Below are positions 8,465 through 16,463 of a stretch of 46,712 bases of DNA, piece by piece. Made by a program: the position numbers and the translations under genes. How positions within the stretch are numbered: position 1 is the first letter of the stretch; each line of letters begins with the position of its first letter. The stretch lies in assembly GCA_007753675.1 (NCBI GenBank), contig CP036432.1, forward strand, positions 175,582-222,293, in the 5' to 3' direction. The stretch comes from Stieleria magnilauensis (GTDB lineage: Bacteria > Planctomycetota > Planctomycetia > Pirellulales > Pirellulaceae). The notes below the pieces were generated by a model. The model was not told the origin of the DNA. It saw only the letters and a program-made list of their open reading frames with translations, and made no database searches.

Positions 8465-8926
8465 ATGGACGCTTTAGAAACCGCCCGGCACGCCCTGGAA
8501 CAACAGCTGGAGCCGATCGAACGCGAATACGCGCACCTCACTGGGCAGCTGGACGTCCTCAAGCAAGCCCGTGACCAGCTGAAAGCCGCGATCGCAGAAC
8601 TGAAGCCGGCAAATCCCGGCAGGCATAAGAAGGGCGGCAAAGCCGGCAGACCCTCCCCATGCAAAAGCGATGTAATGGCGGCGTGCCAACGGTTGGTCGA
8701 AGCCAACGCACCGATCGCCAAAGCGGACCTCGAGTCTTTGGTCAAGCACACGCTCAAAGAAGAGGCGGGCTTTAGCCTCAGCGGCGCTGCGTTGTTGCTG
8801 CGAAGCTGCTTGGCGTCTGACGCCTTCCGGATTTCCCCAGATGGGGAGGTGTCGTTGTCGGCGCCCCCGGCCACCGGTGGGGCACGCGATGCGGTGTCTG
8901 AGGCCGGCTTAAAACCCTGTGGATGA
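8465..8926 (+). CDS. Coiled-coil protein with C-terminal winged-helix-like part
   Basis: A 153-residue protein. Residues 1-47 form a clear coiled coil (ALEQQLEPIEREYAHLTGQ and onward), then a Gly/Lys/Arg-rich hinge, then about 70 residues of helix-turn-helix-like composition (CKSDVMAACQRLVEAN, PIAKADLESLVKHTL, SGAALLLRSCL). AAAAGG precedes the ATG. The fold suggests a dimeric DNA-binding protein. It is the last gene before the relaxase and its presumed origin of transfer. Confidence 0.65.
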   Translation: MDALETARHALEQQLEPIEREYAHLTGQLDVLKQARDQLKAAIAELKPANPGRHKKGGKAGRPSPCKSDVMAACQRLVEANAPIAKADLESLVKHTLKEEAGFSLSGAALLLRSCLASDAFRISPDGEVSLSAPPATGGARDAVSEAGLKPCG

Positions 8927-8988
8927 ATACGGCAGTCGAGGCGGTAAACGGTTGCCGGGAGCCGCGGAATCGGGTCAGGCTGAATCCA

Positions 8989-9005
8989 CCTAAGCCACGC
9001 TTAGG
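8989..9005. other. Inverted repeat upstream of the relaxase, possible oriT element
   Basis: CCTAAGC, loop CAC, GCTTAGG lies in the 164-base gap between 8926 and the relaxase start. MobF origins of transfer usually lie next to the relaxase gene and have a short inverted repeat beside the nick site. No nick consensus is recognised here, so this is a candidate only. It might equally be a weak hairpin of the relaxase leader. Confidence 0.35.
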
Positions 9006-9090
9006 AGTCAAGCCTATTCCAACTTTTACTCTTGCGTTTTCCCTCCCCGAAGTCACTTGATGCGTCACTGAACCCCTGACCTTGCCGCCC

Positions 9091-11946
9091 ATGTTGACCG
9101 CCACACCCGCTAAATCCATCGCCGGAACACTGAAGTATTTTGACACCGTCTTGACCCAGGGGGACTACTACCTTGGGACCGAAGTCGGGGGCACCTGGAA
9201 CGGTCGCGGCGCGGACCTGCTTGGGCTCGGCGTAGGAAGCGAGGTTACCAAAGCCCAGTTCAAAGCCTTGTTAGCGGGCAAAGACCCGATCACCGGAAAG
9301 CAGCTCGCACAGCGAATCCGTAGCGACCGGCGTCCCGGATTCGATCTCACCTTCTCGGTGCCCAAAAGCGTCTCGCTCGCTTGGGCCATCAATGGCGATG
9401 ACGCGGTCTTAGAGGTTTTGCGGCAAAGCGTGCACGAAACCATGACCAAAGACGTCGAACCGCTGATGTGCCGGCGCGTCCGTGACGGCAAGAATGCCTT
9501 CACCAAGCAGCGGGTGAAAACCGGCAACCTGGTTTACGCGGACTTTTTGCACAAGACCTCCCGGCCCGTTGACGGTGTGGCGGATCCGCATTTGCATATC
9601 CATGCGTTTGTCATGAACCACACCATGGACGCCGGCAAACACTACGCCGCCGAACCGGAAGAGATCTTCCGCGAGCGTGCTTGTCTGCAGGCGAAGTTCG
9701 AAGCCAGGCTTGCCAGAAATCTGGAGACCCGGCTTGGCTATGTGTGCGAGAAAGTGGCCTTCGCTCAAAGCGGCAAGATCAAAACCGGCTGGGAGCTGCA
9801 AGGGATCCGTCGCACGACGATCGAGAAATTCGCCCGCAGAACCGAGCAGGTGGAAGCGGAAGCAGCCGCCGGCGACGTCCGCAGCGCCGCGGCCAAAGGC
9901 AAGCTCGGCGCGAAAACCCGCGAGAAGAAAGACACAACGGTGTCGGTGGAGCAGCTGAAAGGCGTTTGGCAAAGCCGGCTTGATCGCAAAGAATGCGAAG
10001 CGTTTGACGCCCTCCGGGCGGGGGCAGGAGGAAAGGGAAAGAAGCTGAGTGATGCGGTGCGTGCGAGAGAGGCGGTTGAGTTTGCGGTGGAGCATCATTT
10101 GTTTCGCCAGTCCACCGCCGAAACACAGGTGATTGTAGGCACCGCTTTGGAACACGGTGTCACGGTCCTGCCCGAGCAGATCGAAAAAGCACTGCAAGAG
10201 CGAAACGTCATTGAACGCAGTGAAGCGGTGCGGGGCGTGGACCGCAGGTTCATTACGACACGCGAGGTCTTGGAGGCCGAAGACCGCATGATCCGCTTTG
10301 CCAGGGACGGCCGCGGCACACGCTACCGGATGACGCGTCAGGAGCACCGCTTCAAACGGGAGTTTCTGAATTCCCAGCAGCGGTCCGCCGTGCTTCACGT
10401 CTTGAATTCGCGTGACACGGTCACGGCGATTACCGGCGGTGCAGGAACCGGCAAAAGCACGCTGATGAAAGAAGCGTCCGAAGGCATTGCCAACAGCGGC
10501 AAGAAGCTCTTTGTGTTTGCCCCCAGCACCGGCGCCAAGGAGGTGCTGGAGGAAAACGGTTTCAAGAACGCCCAAACGGTCGAACATCTGCTTCGCAACG
10601 AAAAGCTGCACCCGACGTTAAAAGACCAGGTGCTGTGGATCGATGAGGCCGGTCTGCTGGATGTCAGATCGATGAACGGCATTTTCAAGATCGCGTCCGA
10701 GCAGAAAGCACGCGTGATCTTGTCCGGCGACACAAGGCAGCACAGCTCGCCGCGTCGCGGCGAAGCCATGCGGTTGCTGGAGACCGAAGCGGGGCTGAAC
10801 GTCGCCAGGATTCAAGAGGTGCAGCGGCAGCAAGGCCGCTACAAGCGGGCGGTGGAGCTGATCAGCATGGGGGACCAGGTCATTGACCACAAAACCGGTA
10901 TGACGGGCATGTTGGCCGGGTTTGATTTGCTGGACCGCATGGGCAAGATCAAAGAAATCTCAGGGGCTGACCGTCACGCGGTCTTGGCCAAACGATATCT
11001 CAAAGCCGCCAAACGCGGCCGTTCTACACTCATTGTGGCGCCGACGCATGCGGAAGGCCGGGAGGTCACACAGCACATCCGCGAGCAGCTAAAAGACAAG
11101 GGGGCGGTCGGAAAGGAGGAAACGGTGTTTAAGCAGCTGCGATCGCTGAACCTGAGCGAAGCGCAAAAAGGGCAGGCGATCACCTACGATCAACCGGACC
11201 TGGTCGTGCAGTTCCACCAAAATGTCAAAGGCGGTTTCAAGCGTGGTGAGCGATACCGCGTGGTCCGCGGGCGTGAGGGTGACCGACGGCTGCAACCGGT
11301 TGGCAAAGCAGGGGAGAGCAAGCCGATTCCGATGGGGGCCGTCGAGCGTTTTGAGGTCTACACCGAGACGGAGATAGCGTTTGCGCCGGGCGACAAAATC
11401 CGCTTTAGCTTGGGCGGCAAAGCGAGTGACGGCAAACGCCAGATCGCCAATGGGCGATTGGACGAGATCAAAGCTATCGACAAGGTAGGCAACCTGGTCC
11501 TCAAAAGCGGCCTGAGAGCGTCCAAGGACTATGGGCATTTTGATCTGGGATACGTCATCACCAGCCACGCATCCCAGGGCAAAGACCGGGATCTGTCCAT
11601 TGCCGCGATCGGGTCACAGTCCTTGCCGGCGGTGAATGCCAAACAGTTTTACGTGACCGTGTCACGCGGAAAGAAAGACGTAGCGATCTATGTTGATGAC
11701 AAAGCGGCCGTCCGTCGTGCCATCCGTGATGCGGGGCAGCAGCGTTCAGCCACCGAGCTGGTGCGTCCCACGCCACAACGGGAGCAAGCGATGAGCATCG
11801 AGCAGGGGCGCGAGCAGCGCCAATTCTTTGACCGCGTGCGGGATTGGTGGCAAAAGCACGTTCCCCGAAAACAGGCGGCTTTGGTTCGTGACCAGGTCCC
11901 CCGCCATATATCCCCCCATTCGCACCCGCACCTAGGAAGGAGCTAG
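9091..11946 (+). CDS. trwC: MobF conjugative relaxase with helicase domain (TrwC/TraI type)
   Basis: A 951-residue protein. The N-terminal relaxase domain has tyrosines at 16 and 26-27 (TQGDYYLG), FSVPKSVS near 88-95 and the metal-binding HLHIH at 167-171. The C-terminal part is a RecD-like superfamily 1 helicase: Walker A GGAGTGKS near 449, Walker B WIDEAG near 515, SGDTRQ, and HASQGKD near 830 followed by VTVSRG. It would nick oriT, bind the 5' end covalently and unwind the strand to be sent through the coupling protein. The ATG at 9091 is preferred to the TTG nine bases earlier, since MLTATPAKS is typical of the family; no strong ribosome site is visible for either. Single relaxase of the plasmid. 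Confidence 0.95.
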   Translation: MLTATPAKSIAGTLKYFDTVLTQGDYYLGTEVGGTWNGRGADLLGLGVGSEVTKAQFKALLAGKDPITGKQLAQRIRSDRRPGFDLTFSVPKSVSLAWAINGDDAVLEVLRQSVHETMTKDVEPLMCRRVRDGKNAFTKQRVKTGNLVYADFLHKTSRPVDGVADPHLHIHAFVMNHTMDAGKHYAAEPEEIFRERACLQAKFEARLARNLETRLGYVCEKVAFAQSGKIKTGWELQGIRRTTIEKFARRTEQVEAEAAAGDVRSAAAKGKLGAKTREKKDTTVSVEQLKGVWQSRLDRKECEAFDALRAGAGGKGKKLSDAVRAREAVEFAVEHHLFRQSTAETQVIVGTALEHGVTVLPEQIEKALQERNVIERSEAVRGVDRRFITTREVLEAEDRMIRFARDGRGTRYRMTRQEHRFKREFLNSQQRSAVLHVLNSRDTVTAITGGAGTGKSTLMKEASEGIANSGKKLFVFAPSTGAKEVLEENGFKNAQTVEHLLRNEKLHPTLKDQVLWIDEAGLLDVRSMNGIFKIASEQKARVILSGDTRQHSSPRRGEAMRLLETEAGLNVARIQEVQRQQGRYKRAVELISMGDQVIDHKTGMTGMLAGFDLLDRMGKIKEISGADRHAVLAKRYLKAAKRGRSTLIVAPTHAEGREVTQHIREQLKDKGAVGKEETVFKQLRSLNLSEAQKGQAITYDQPDLVVQFHQNVKGGFKRGERYRVVRGREGDRRLQPVGKAGESKPIPMGAVERFEVYTETEIAFAPGDKIRFSLGGKASDGKRQIANGRLDEIKAIDKVGNLVLKSGLRASKDYGHFDLGYVITSHASQGKDRDLSIAAIGSQSLPAVNAKQFYVTVSRGKKDVAIYVDDKAAVRRAIRDAGQQRSATELVRPTPQREQAMSIEQGREQRQFFDRVRDWWQKHVPRKQAALVRDQVPRHISPHSHPHLGRS

Positions 11947-11953
11947 CCGAGTC

Positions 11954-12355
11954 ATGACCCACATGCCGTTCCCATCAAACGAGAACCTGACCATACCGCG
12001 GCGGACGCTCGCAACGAAAGCAACCGATTATCCCTGGAAGAAACTGTCGCCGGGCGAGCCGCCGGCGATGACCTTGCAACTGATCTTCGGAGACGGCCGG
12101 GTTATCAGCTATGCGAGTTCCGACATTCGCGAAATGCAAAAACGGGATCCGGGACACCTGCAGATCTTTGTCTACGGGATGGAAAAGTACCGGATCACGA
12201 TTGAAGGGCGTCACTTGGACGATCTCTTTGACCTGCTGCAGAACAGCCGTGTGCGATCGCTCACCGAGATGGGGCCACGGACGTTCGATCATCCCGAAGA
12301 CGCCCCATCGATCGAGAAGATCACCGTGGAAGCGTTGACGGGTCCGCAATTGTGA
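11954..12355 (+). CDS. Small conserved-looking protein after the relaxase
   Basis: A 133-residue protein seven bases after the relaxase stop, with AAGGAG upstream. The central part (LQLIFGDGRVISYASSDI, LQIFVYGMEKYRITIEG) is a beta-rich domain, followed by a helix (DDLFDLLQNSRV). I do not recognise a named family. Spacing indicates co-transcription with the relaxase. Confidence 0.75.
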   Translation: MTHMPFPSNENLTIPRRTLATKATDYPWKKLSPGEPPAMTLQLIFGDGRVISYASSDIREMQKRDPGHLQIFVYGMEKYRITIEGRHLDDLFDLLQNSRVRSLTEMGPRTFDHPEDAPSIEKITVEALTGPQL

Positions 12356-12444
12356 GCGGAGGTTTTGATTTGGCGACCGTTGATCCGGTATTGCCGCCAT
12401 CTGACGAGCGAGAGGGGCGAATTCAACGATCGAATTTTGAGTAG
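12352..12444 (+). CDS. Possible 30-residue peptide, translationally coupled
   Basis: A GTG overlaps the preceding TGA (GTGA) and opens a short frame whose composition looks coding (for example DPVLPPSDEREGRIQRSNFE) and which ends at TAG. There is no separate ribosome site, so it would depend on termination-reinitiation. It may be a real tiny protein or the remnant of a longer one. Confidence 0.35.
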   Translation: MSGGFDLATVDPVLPPSDEREGRIQRSNFE

Positions 12445-12758
12445 ATCAGCGTCTTCTGCCCCTCGGCGGTCCAAAACCGCGTTTTACAATCGGCCAAAAA
12501 TGCCGCCGGATTGTAAATCACACTGCCTGAGTATTCTCCAGTTTTTGATACGCTCCAAGAGTCGCCGAAGAGATGGGCGACCATCACCGGCGGATCGCCC
12601 GGCGCTGCGTGTAAACACGAAACCGACCGTTCCGATCTATTCTCAGAACTACTGGGAAGCCGCGGGTGTAAACCACCTGTCTGATACCGCGATAACGTGC
12701 TCGAACGAGCTGGTTGCGTCAGCCTTGCATGTGACCTGTTGGCGCAGACATTTCTAGA

Positions 12759-13172
12759 GTGGCTCAGTTCGTGAGTGCGAGGATGCCGCGAAGATGTCCG
12801 CGCATCGATCGATATCCTCGAAAATCAGAACTGTCAGTGACACAACTTTCGGATTGGAGCCGCCCATCGGCTTCAGCGCTGCGGTGGTCGCAGCCAATCC
12901 TTCGTCTTCACACACTCCTGGACAGCGATGAAAACATCAATCGCGATGATTTTTTGCAAGACCTGGATGCTCGTGATGAGCCTGAAATCCATGCTCGCTA
13001 CGAGGTGTCGTCGATTCTTTGGCGTACACCTGAAGTGGGAAAACTTTGGTAGGAATGGCTCCGTGACGATCCAGATCCGGAATACCCCCTCCGGAAAGAA
13101 GCCGGAATCGGACGAATAGCACAAAAGTCATTCGTCCGATTCCATGGCAAGGACATTTGGCTGCCACCGTAA
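12759..13172 (+). pseudogene. Coding-like frame interrupted by one in-frame TAG
   Basis: From about 12911 the frame reads as ordinary protein (LLDSDENINRDDFLQDLDAR, SSILWRTPEVGKLW), meets TAG at 13050-13052, and continues without a shift for 39 sense codons (EWLRDDPDPEYPLRKEAGIG ... FHGKDIWLPP) to TAA at 13170. Charge pattern and codon choice are similar on both sides. The simplest reading is a pseudogene with one nonsense mutation. Readthrough or a sequencing error are alternatives. The N-terminal third is less convincing and the true start is unknown. Confidence 0.5.
13104..13143. repeat. Perfect 14-bp inverted repeat
   Basis: GGAATCGGACGAAT (13104-13117) and ATTCGTCCGATTCC (13130-13143) with a 12-base loop. 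It lies inside the 3' part of the interrupted frame and encodes ordinary residues there. There is no T run. It could be a recombination or protein-binding site; chance is unlikely for 14 perfect pairs. Confidence 0.7.
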
Positions 13173-13328
13173 GCAAGTACAGCCAATAACCCTAAGACGC
13201 AGCATACGGGGAGACCCGTTGCTGCCGTCTATTCAATTTATACTACTCTTTCTCCCGATCGAGACCTGAACATCCAATTCAGCTCTGCGGGATCTGGTTC
13301 ATTCACGTTCAAACAGAAGGAACACTTC

Positions 13329-13523
13329 ATGCCGAGTTTCAGCAACCTAAAAGTCAGCGCCCGCCAACTTTCTGAAGCATCGCATTCGAGCGACGTCCAG
13401 AAACTCGCTGGGATTGTCACAGCCCTGGCGAAGGAGTGCCAAGCCTTGGAAGAAAAGCTGAAACGAGTGGAGTCCACAGCGCAGATGGCAAGGAATGAGG
13501 CACAGCAAGCCAAGAACCGATAG
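13329..13523 (+). CDS. Small coiled-coil protein
   Basis: A 64-residue protein with a good ribosome site (AGAAGGA, seven bases upstream). The last 30 residues are a heptad-patterned helix (LAKECQALEEKLKRVEST and onward). No family recognised. It stands alone between decayed segments. Confidence 0.65.
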   Translation: MPSFSNLKVSARQLSEASHSSDVQKLAGIVTALAKECQALEEKLKRVESTAQMARNEAQQAKNR

Positions 13524-13633
13524 CGTGTTGTTCTGGGGGATGTGTGGATCTATCGGCGCAAGACCGAAATAGCTTTCTCTGAGTTCGGTTGCTTTGCGTC
13601 TGCTGAAACCGGACCCGGTCAGGAGCGTGCGAC

Positions 13634-13945
13634 ATGAAACCACTACCGCTCAACGCCACTTTTCAGGATGTTGCGATGCGGATTGTTTGGTTTGAGCCGC
13701 CGGAACAGTCGCTCCGTAATCCGGTCCGGTTTGACGAACTTCGGCAAGACCTGGCCAATGCCCCGCCTGGCATCACCAAGCCGCGGTCATGCGCTCACCG
13801 GCATGCCAATTTCCCGCGCCCGGTGTGCCTAACCGAAAACTCTAAGAAAATTCCCAATGGGGTCAGCCACGCTCTCTCGGGTAATTGCGGGAATTGGGGA
13901 CACCGAAACGCTGGCGTGTCAAGGTGCAGTCATGAAGAATTTTGA
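13634..13945 (+). pseudogene. Truncated/internally deleted gene of an AbiEii-partner-like family
   Basis: The first 33 residues (MKPLPLNATFQDVAMRIVWF, then EPPEQSLRNPVRF) and then DELRQDLANAPPGITKPRS match, from memory, the start and end of a roughly 100-130 residue family (start M-LP-NATF, end NAPPGI--RSWAYWN) often found beside AbiEii-type nucleotidyltransferase toxins. The piece normally lying between VRF and the DELR-like helix is missing, and the C-terminus drifts into unrelated sequence that overlaps the next gene. GGAG lies upstream of the ATG. No nucleotidyltransferase gene follows. Family recall is from memory and should be searched. Confidence 0.5.
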
Positions 13946-14369
13946 TCAGGCTGGCAATTTGTTGACCATCACGCCCTACAATATGCCTATTCCCGCCTCG
14001 TCCCCACCGCCATCGTTCGATTTTATCGAATTCTTATCCCTGGAGTCGACTATGCCCAGCCCTGATGAACAGTGCGAATTCGTCCTTCTGATTCTGGACA
14101 AGATCGCTCTCATTCCAGAACCGAAGCAGCGCGCGGTTTTGGCCATGATATTGATCGATTCCATCTACCACGGCAGCCAACACAACGAGCTTGCTCGAGT
14201 ACTCGGATCAAGTCCGTCGGCATTCTCGCGTTTGCGCGCTCGAGGACTGATCAGCCTAGGACGGCTGATTCGCGAAGATTCCGAACTGACAGAGTGGCTT
14301 GCGGAACACGCTTTCAATCCAGCGCTGATCAACGAATTGCTTTGCGGGATGTTTCGACCAAGAAGCTAA
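13932..14369 (+). CDS. Sigma-70 region-4-like DNA-binding protein
   Basis: A 145-residue protein (ATG at 13932, AAGGTG upstream). The C-terminal part LIPEPKQRAVLAMILIDSIY followed by HNELARVLGSSPSAFSRLRA and RGLISLGRLI has the length and spacing of sigma region 4 (the ECF pattern LPPRQRAVL...EIAEVLGIS...RLHRGRAAL). No region 2 is present, so it is not a complete sigma factor. It may be an anti-sigma-like or stand-alone regulator. A terminator follows at 14389. Confidence 0.65.
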   Translation: MKNFDQAGNLLTITPYNMPIPASSPPPSFDFIEFLSLESTMPSPDEQCEFVLLILDKIALIPEPKQRAVLAMILIDSIYHGSQHNELARVLGSSPSAFSRLRARGLISLGRLIREDSELTEWLAEHAFNPALINELLCGMFRPRS

Positions 14370-14388
14370 GAGTTATGTGGTGCTGGCC

Positions 14389-14430
14389 AGCGGCTGATGA
14401 CCTCTTTAGTGGTCCTCAGCCGCTTTTTTT
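14389..14430 (+). terminator. Rho-independent terminator
   Basis: Stem AGCGGCTGA (14389-14397) and TCAGCCGCT (14416-14424), with an inner GACC/GGTC pairing, followed by a run of T to 14430. It ends the sigma-region-4-like gene at 14369 and separates it from the convergent minus-strand gene at 14442. Confidence 0.85.
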
Positions 14431-14441
14431 GTGCCGATACG

Positions 14442-14705
14442 CTATCGTGGCGCCGTGGGGAACAACTCGTGCGGCCGCCGGCGTTCCGATAGCTTTGAAG
14501 CACCATCTGAGAGCACACCGGCTGCTAAGAAGGCGTCCTGTATTTCTTGCAGTTCAATTCCTGGAAATTCGGCGAGGAGACCCTCAAAGTCAGGGGTTTC
14601 CAAACGGTTCCCGCTCTGTGCGGCCATCATGAATTCACCTAGCATTACGCCAAGTTTTTCCATCGAATCCTCTCGATCTTCTACTGGCTGTGCTTTCCTA
14701 GCCAT
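14442..14705 (-). CDS. Small protein, unknown
   Basis: An 87-residue protein with a very good ribosome site (AAGGAG) before its ATG. It has a charged N-terminus, then helices (SMEKLGVMLGEFMMAAQ, GLLAEFPGIELQEIQDAFLA). Unrecognised. It is transcribed away from the DeoR-like gene, sharing a 175-base divergent promoter region. Confidence 0.6.
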   Translation of the reverse strand: MARKAQPVEDREDSMEKLGVMLGEFMMAAQSGNRLETPDFEGLLAEFPGIELQEIQDAFLAAGVLSDGASKLSERRRPHELFPTAPR

Positions 14706-14810
14706 TGCAAACTTCTCCTTTTCCTTTCTTTGGGGGGGTAACGGGGCTTCCCATCAACACGCACCCAAGATAAGACAATCTCTCTCTGAAATTGCCACAG
14801 TTCAGCGACA

Positions 14811-14830
14811 TTTGCAAAACAAATTTGCAA
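14811..14830. promoter_or_regulatory. Inverted repeat in divergent promoter, candidate operator
   Basis: TTGCAAA (14812-14818), five bases, TTTGCAA (14824-14830), in the AT-rich gap between the minus-strand gene starting at 14705 and the DeoR-like gene starting at 14881. A good place for autoregulation by the DeoR-like protein; inferred from position. Confidence 0.4.
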
Positions 14831-14880
14831 TTTCGTGAAGTTAACTTGCGAAAATAGGAAATCGGGGGCGAAACGGACGA

Positions 14881-16002
14881 ATGGGAGAAGAGGGAAGTAG
14901 CAAGAAGGACCGCCGGATCCGTCAGCGGTTCCGGCAATGTCTAAAATCATTCGTGAAGACTGGGGTGGTCGATAATACCCAGTGGACCAGTATTGAACCA
15001 GAGTTGGGCAACCATTTCTACGGTGATGGCGAATCCCTCAGTAAATTGATCAAAAAGGCGGGCAAATTCTTCGCCATGGCGGGACTCCCCGTGTTGCCAC
15101 TCAGCTATGGCGGCGCTGAGGAAGGACGAAGCCGGCGGGGTAAACGAATTTCCTTAAAGCTCCGTCCGTTCGTCCTCTCGATGGCGGAAAACAGGCAACG
15201 GCGTGATCCGCTCGTCGTGCGCTGCATGAAGCATGAAGATCTGATGCCTCGCCCTAAAGAGTCAATTTATATCGGTACAGGAACGACCATGCGTTTCCTG
15301 GCAGAGCGGTTGATACAGCGAATCGAAGAACATCCATTTGAGATCGCGACGGACAACATTGAGATTTTGGGATTGTGCTACTTTCAGGCTGGTCATGCCC
15401 TGATGAAACAGGGCGTCCTGTCTTTTTTGGGACACCCTGTCGATTGGGACGAAGGAACAATTGACCCAAGCCGTTCGCCGAGCAGTTTTCAAACGGCGTA
15501 CCTATCCATTTCGGCACTCACAGACGAAGGAGAGTTTTGCACGAGAGACAAGGCGAGCGAACTACTGACCTATCAGGCGTTACAGGCTAAACGCCTCAAC
15601 CGGGTCGTCTTTTTGATGGAGGGGGAGAAAATTGGAACGCCTGGGCACGGCAATTTCGGTGGTCCAGTTCGATTCGGGGAAATCAATAAGCCTCCACTAC
15701 GTGCCTATCTTGTGACGGATCAATTGAATGCCAACCAACGCGCTTTGGTTGATGGAATGGGAATTACGATCATCGATTACGATCCTCCAGTAGACACGGG
15801 CGATAGAGGGCCGGAAGAGCGGCACGTCGCGGCAGCTCCAAAGGACCAGGTCCTTGACACCGCTAAAGTGAATGCCGAACTGTCTTCCGCCAACGAACAC
15901 CCTACGAAACGCACGGATTCTTCCCACCCTTCTCCTCCGAAGAAGCAGACGAGATCCGCCGCGAGGAAGAAACGGGATTCGGAAAAAGATTCCTCGCAAT
16001 GA
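14881..16002 (+). CDS. DeoR-like effector-domain protein
   Basis: A 373-residue protein. About residues 45-85 resemble the end of a DeoR-type winged helix (LSKLIKKAGKFFAMAGLPVL followed by YGGAEEG, compare the family's HGGA). Residues about 125-300 follow the DeoR sensor pattern: IYIGTGTTMRFLAERL (usual DSGTTTLALA), IATDNIEIL (usual TNS), SISALTDEGEFCTRDKASEL and NRVVFLMEGEKIG. The last 70 residues are disordered and basic. Such domains bind phosphorylated sugars or nucleotides. The N-terminal helix-turn-helix is divergent, so it may be a sensor without normal DNA binding. Its 3' end overlaps the convergent two-TM gene by 101 bases. Confidence 0.5.
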   Translation: MGEEGSSKKDRRIRQRFRQCLKSFVKTGVVDNTQWTSIEPELGNHFYGDGESLSKLIKKAGKFFAMAGLPVLPLSYGGAEEGRSRRGKRISLKLRPFVLSMAENRQRRDPLVVRCMKHEDLMPRPKESIYIGTGTTMRFLAERLIQRIEEHPFEIATDNIEILGLCYFQAGHALMKQGVLSFLGHPVDWDEGTIDPSRSPSSFQTAYLSISALTDEGEFCTRDKASELLTYQALQAKRLNRVVFLMEGEKIGTPGHGNFGGPVRFGEINKPPLRAYLVTDQLNANQRALVDGMGITIIDYDPPVDTGDRGPEERHVAAAPKDQVLDTAKVNAELSSANEHPTKRTDSSHPSPPKKQTRSAARKKRDSEKDSSQ

Positions 16003-16378
16003 TGTGAAGCAATCCGATCAATTGAATTGGGGTTTGGACCAACAAAGCCACCAAAACCGATGTTGGGATCCCAAGTTTCCAAATCGCATCCGCCACGACG
16101 ATCAAGTAGCTGATGGAAGAAAATGCTACAGCAAGAATTAGAAATCCGACCGCAAAGCGGTGCTTAAGTTGTCGGTTCAACTCGTTGGACAGCATCGTAT
16201 CGAATACTTCCGGATCGATGCTTAGGTCACTGAGTTCCTTCAGCGTTTCAAGTCGTTTGTCTTGGACTCGCTTTCGACTCGACGGTAGGTGTGTCTTAGC
16301 TGCCATAATCTCGGCAAGCGTTTGGACGGCGACTGTGCCCCGCACGAGGTCAGATAATTGATTGGCGTTCGCTGGCAT
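15902..16378 (-). CDS. Two-TM membrane protein
   Basis: A 158-residue protein; GGAGAA precedes the ATG. It has an N-terminal helical cytoplasmic part (LAEIMAAKTHL, ETLKELSDLSIDPEVFD), then two membrane segments (VGFLILAVAFSSISYLIVVA and VLVALLVQTPIQLIGLLHII) and a basic, Ser-rich tail. The layout resembles small two-TM effector modules in bacterial conflict systems, but I cannot name a family. Its C-terminal 101 bases overlap the opposing DeoR-like gene, so the two may silence each other by convergent transcription. Confidence 0.6.
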   Translation of the reverse strand: MPANANQLSDLVRGTVAVQTLAEIMAAKTHLPSSRKRVQDKRLETLKELSDLSIDPEVFDTMLSNELNRQLKHRFAVGFLILAVAFSSISYLIVVADAIWKLGIPTSVLVALLVQTPIQLIGLLHIIARNLFPNPVSSSRRISSASSEEKGGKNPCVS

Positions 16379-16404
16379 CGTTTTTCTCCGCTACTGAGGG
16401 ATAC

Positions 16405-16436
16405 AAAAAAAGCGAGCTCTTGGGAGAGCCCGCTTT
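16405..16436 (-). terminator. Rho-independent terminator (minus strand)
   Basis: Read on the minus strand: stem AGCGGGCTCT and AGAGCTCGCT (one G-T wobble), four-base loop, then at least seven T. It ends the small gene at 16464-16751 just before the two-TM gene. Confidence 0.85.
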
Positions 16437-16463
16437 CATGTGTGTGTTGATGGGGTGAAGCCG

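Larger units (their letters stand above)
12445..13328. other. Decayed or gene-poor stretch
   Basis: About 880 bases without an intact convincing gene. It contains an inverted repeat TTTACAATC (12483-12491) with GATTGTAAA (12509-12517), the amber-interrupted frame and the 14-bp inverted repeat listed separately. The composition and broken frames suggest remnants of former genes. Confidence 0.5.

Noticed and set aside
9409..10611. A 400-codon minus-strand frame
   Set aside because: Antisense shadow of the relaxase, whose motifs are unambiguous.
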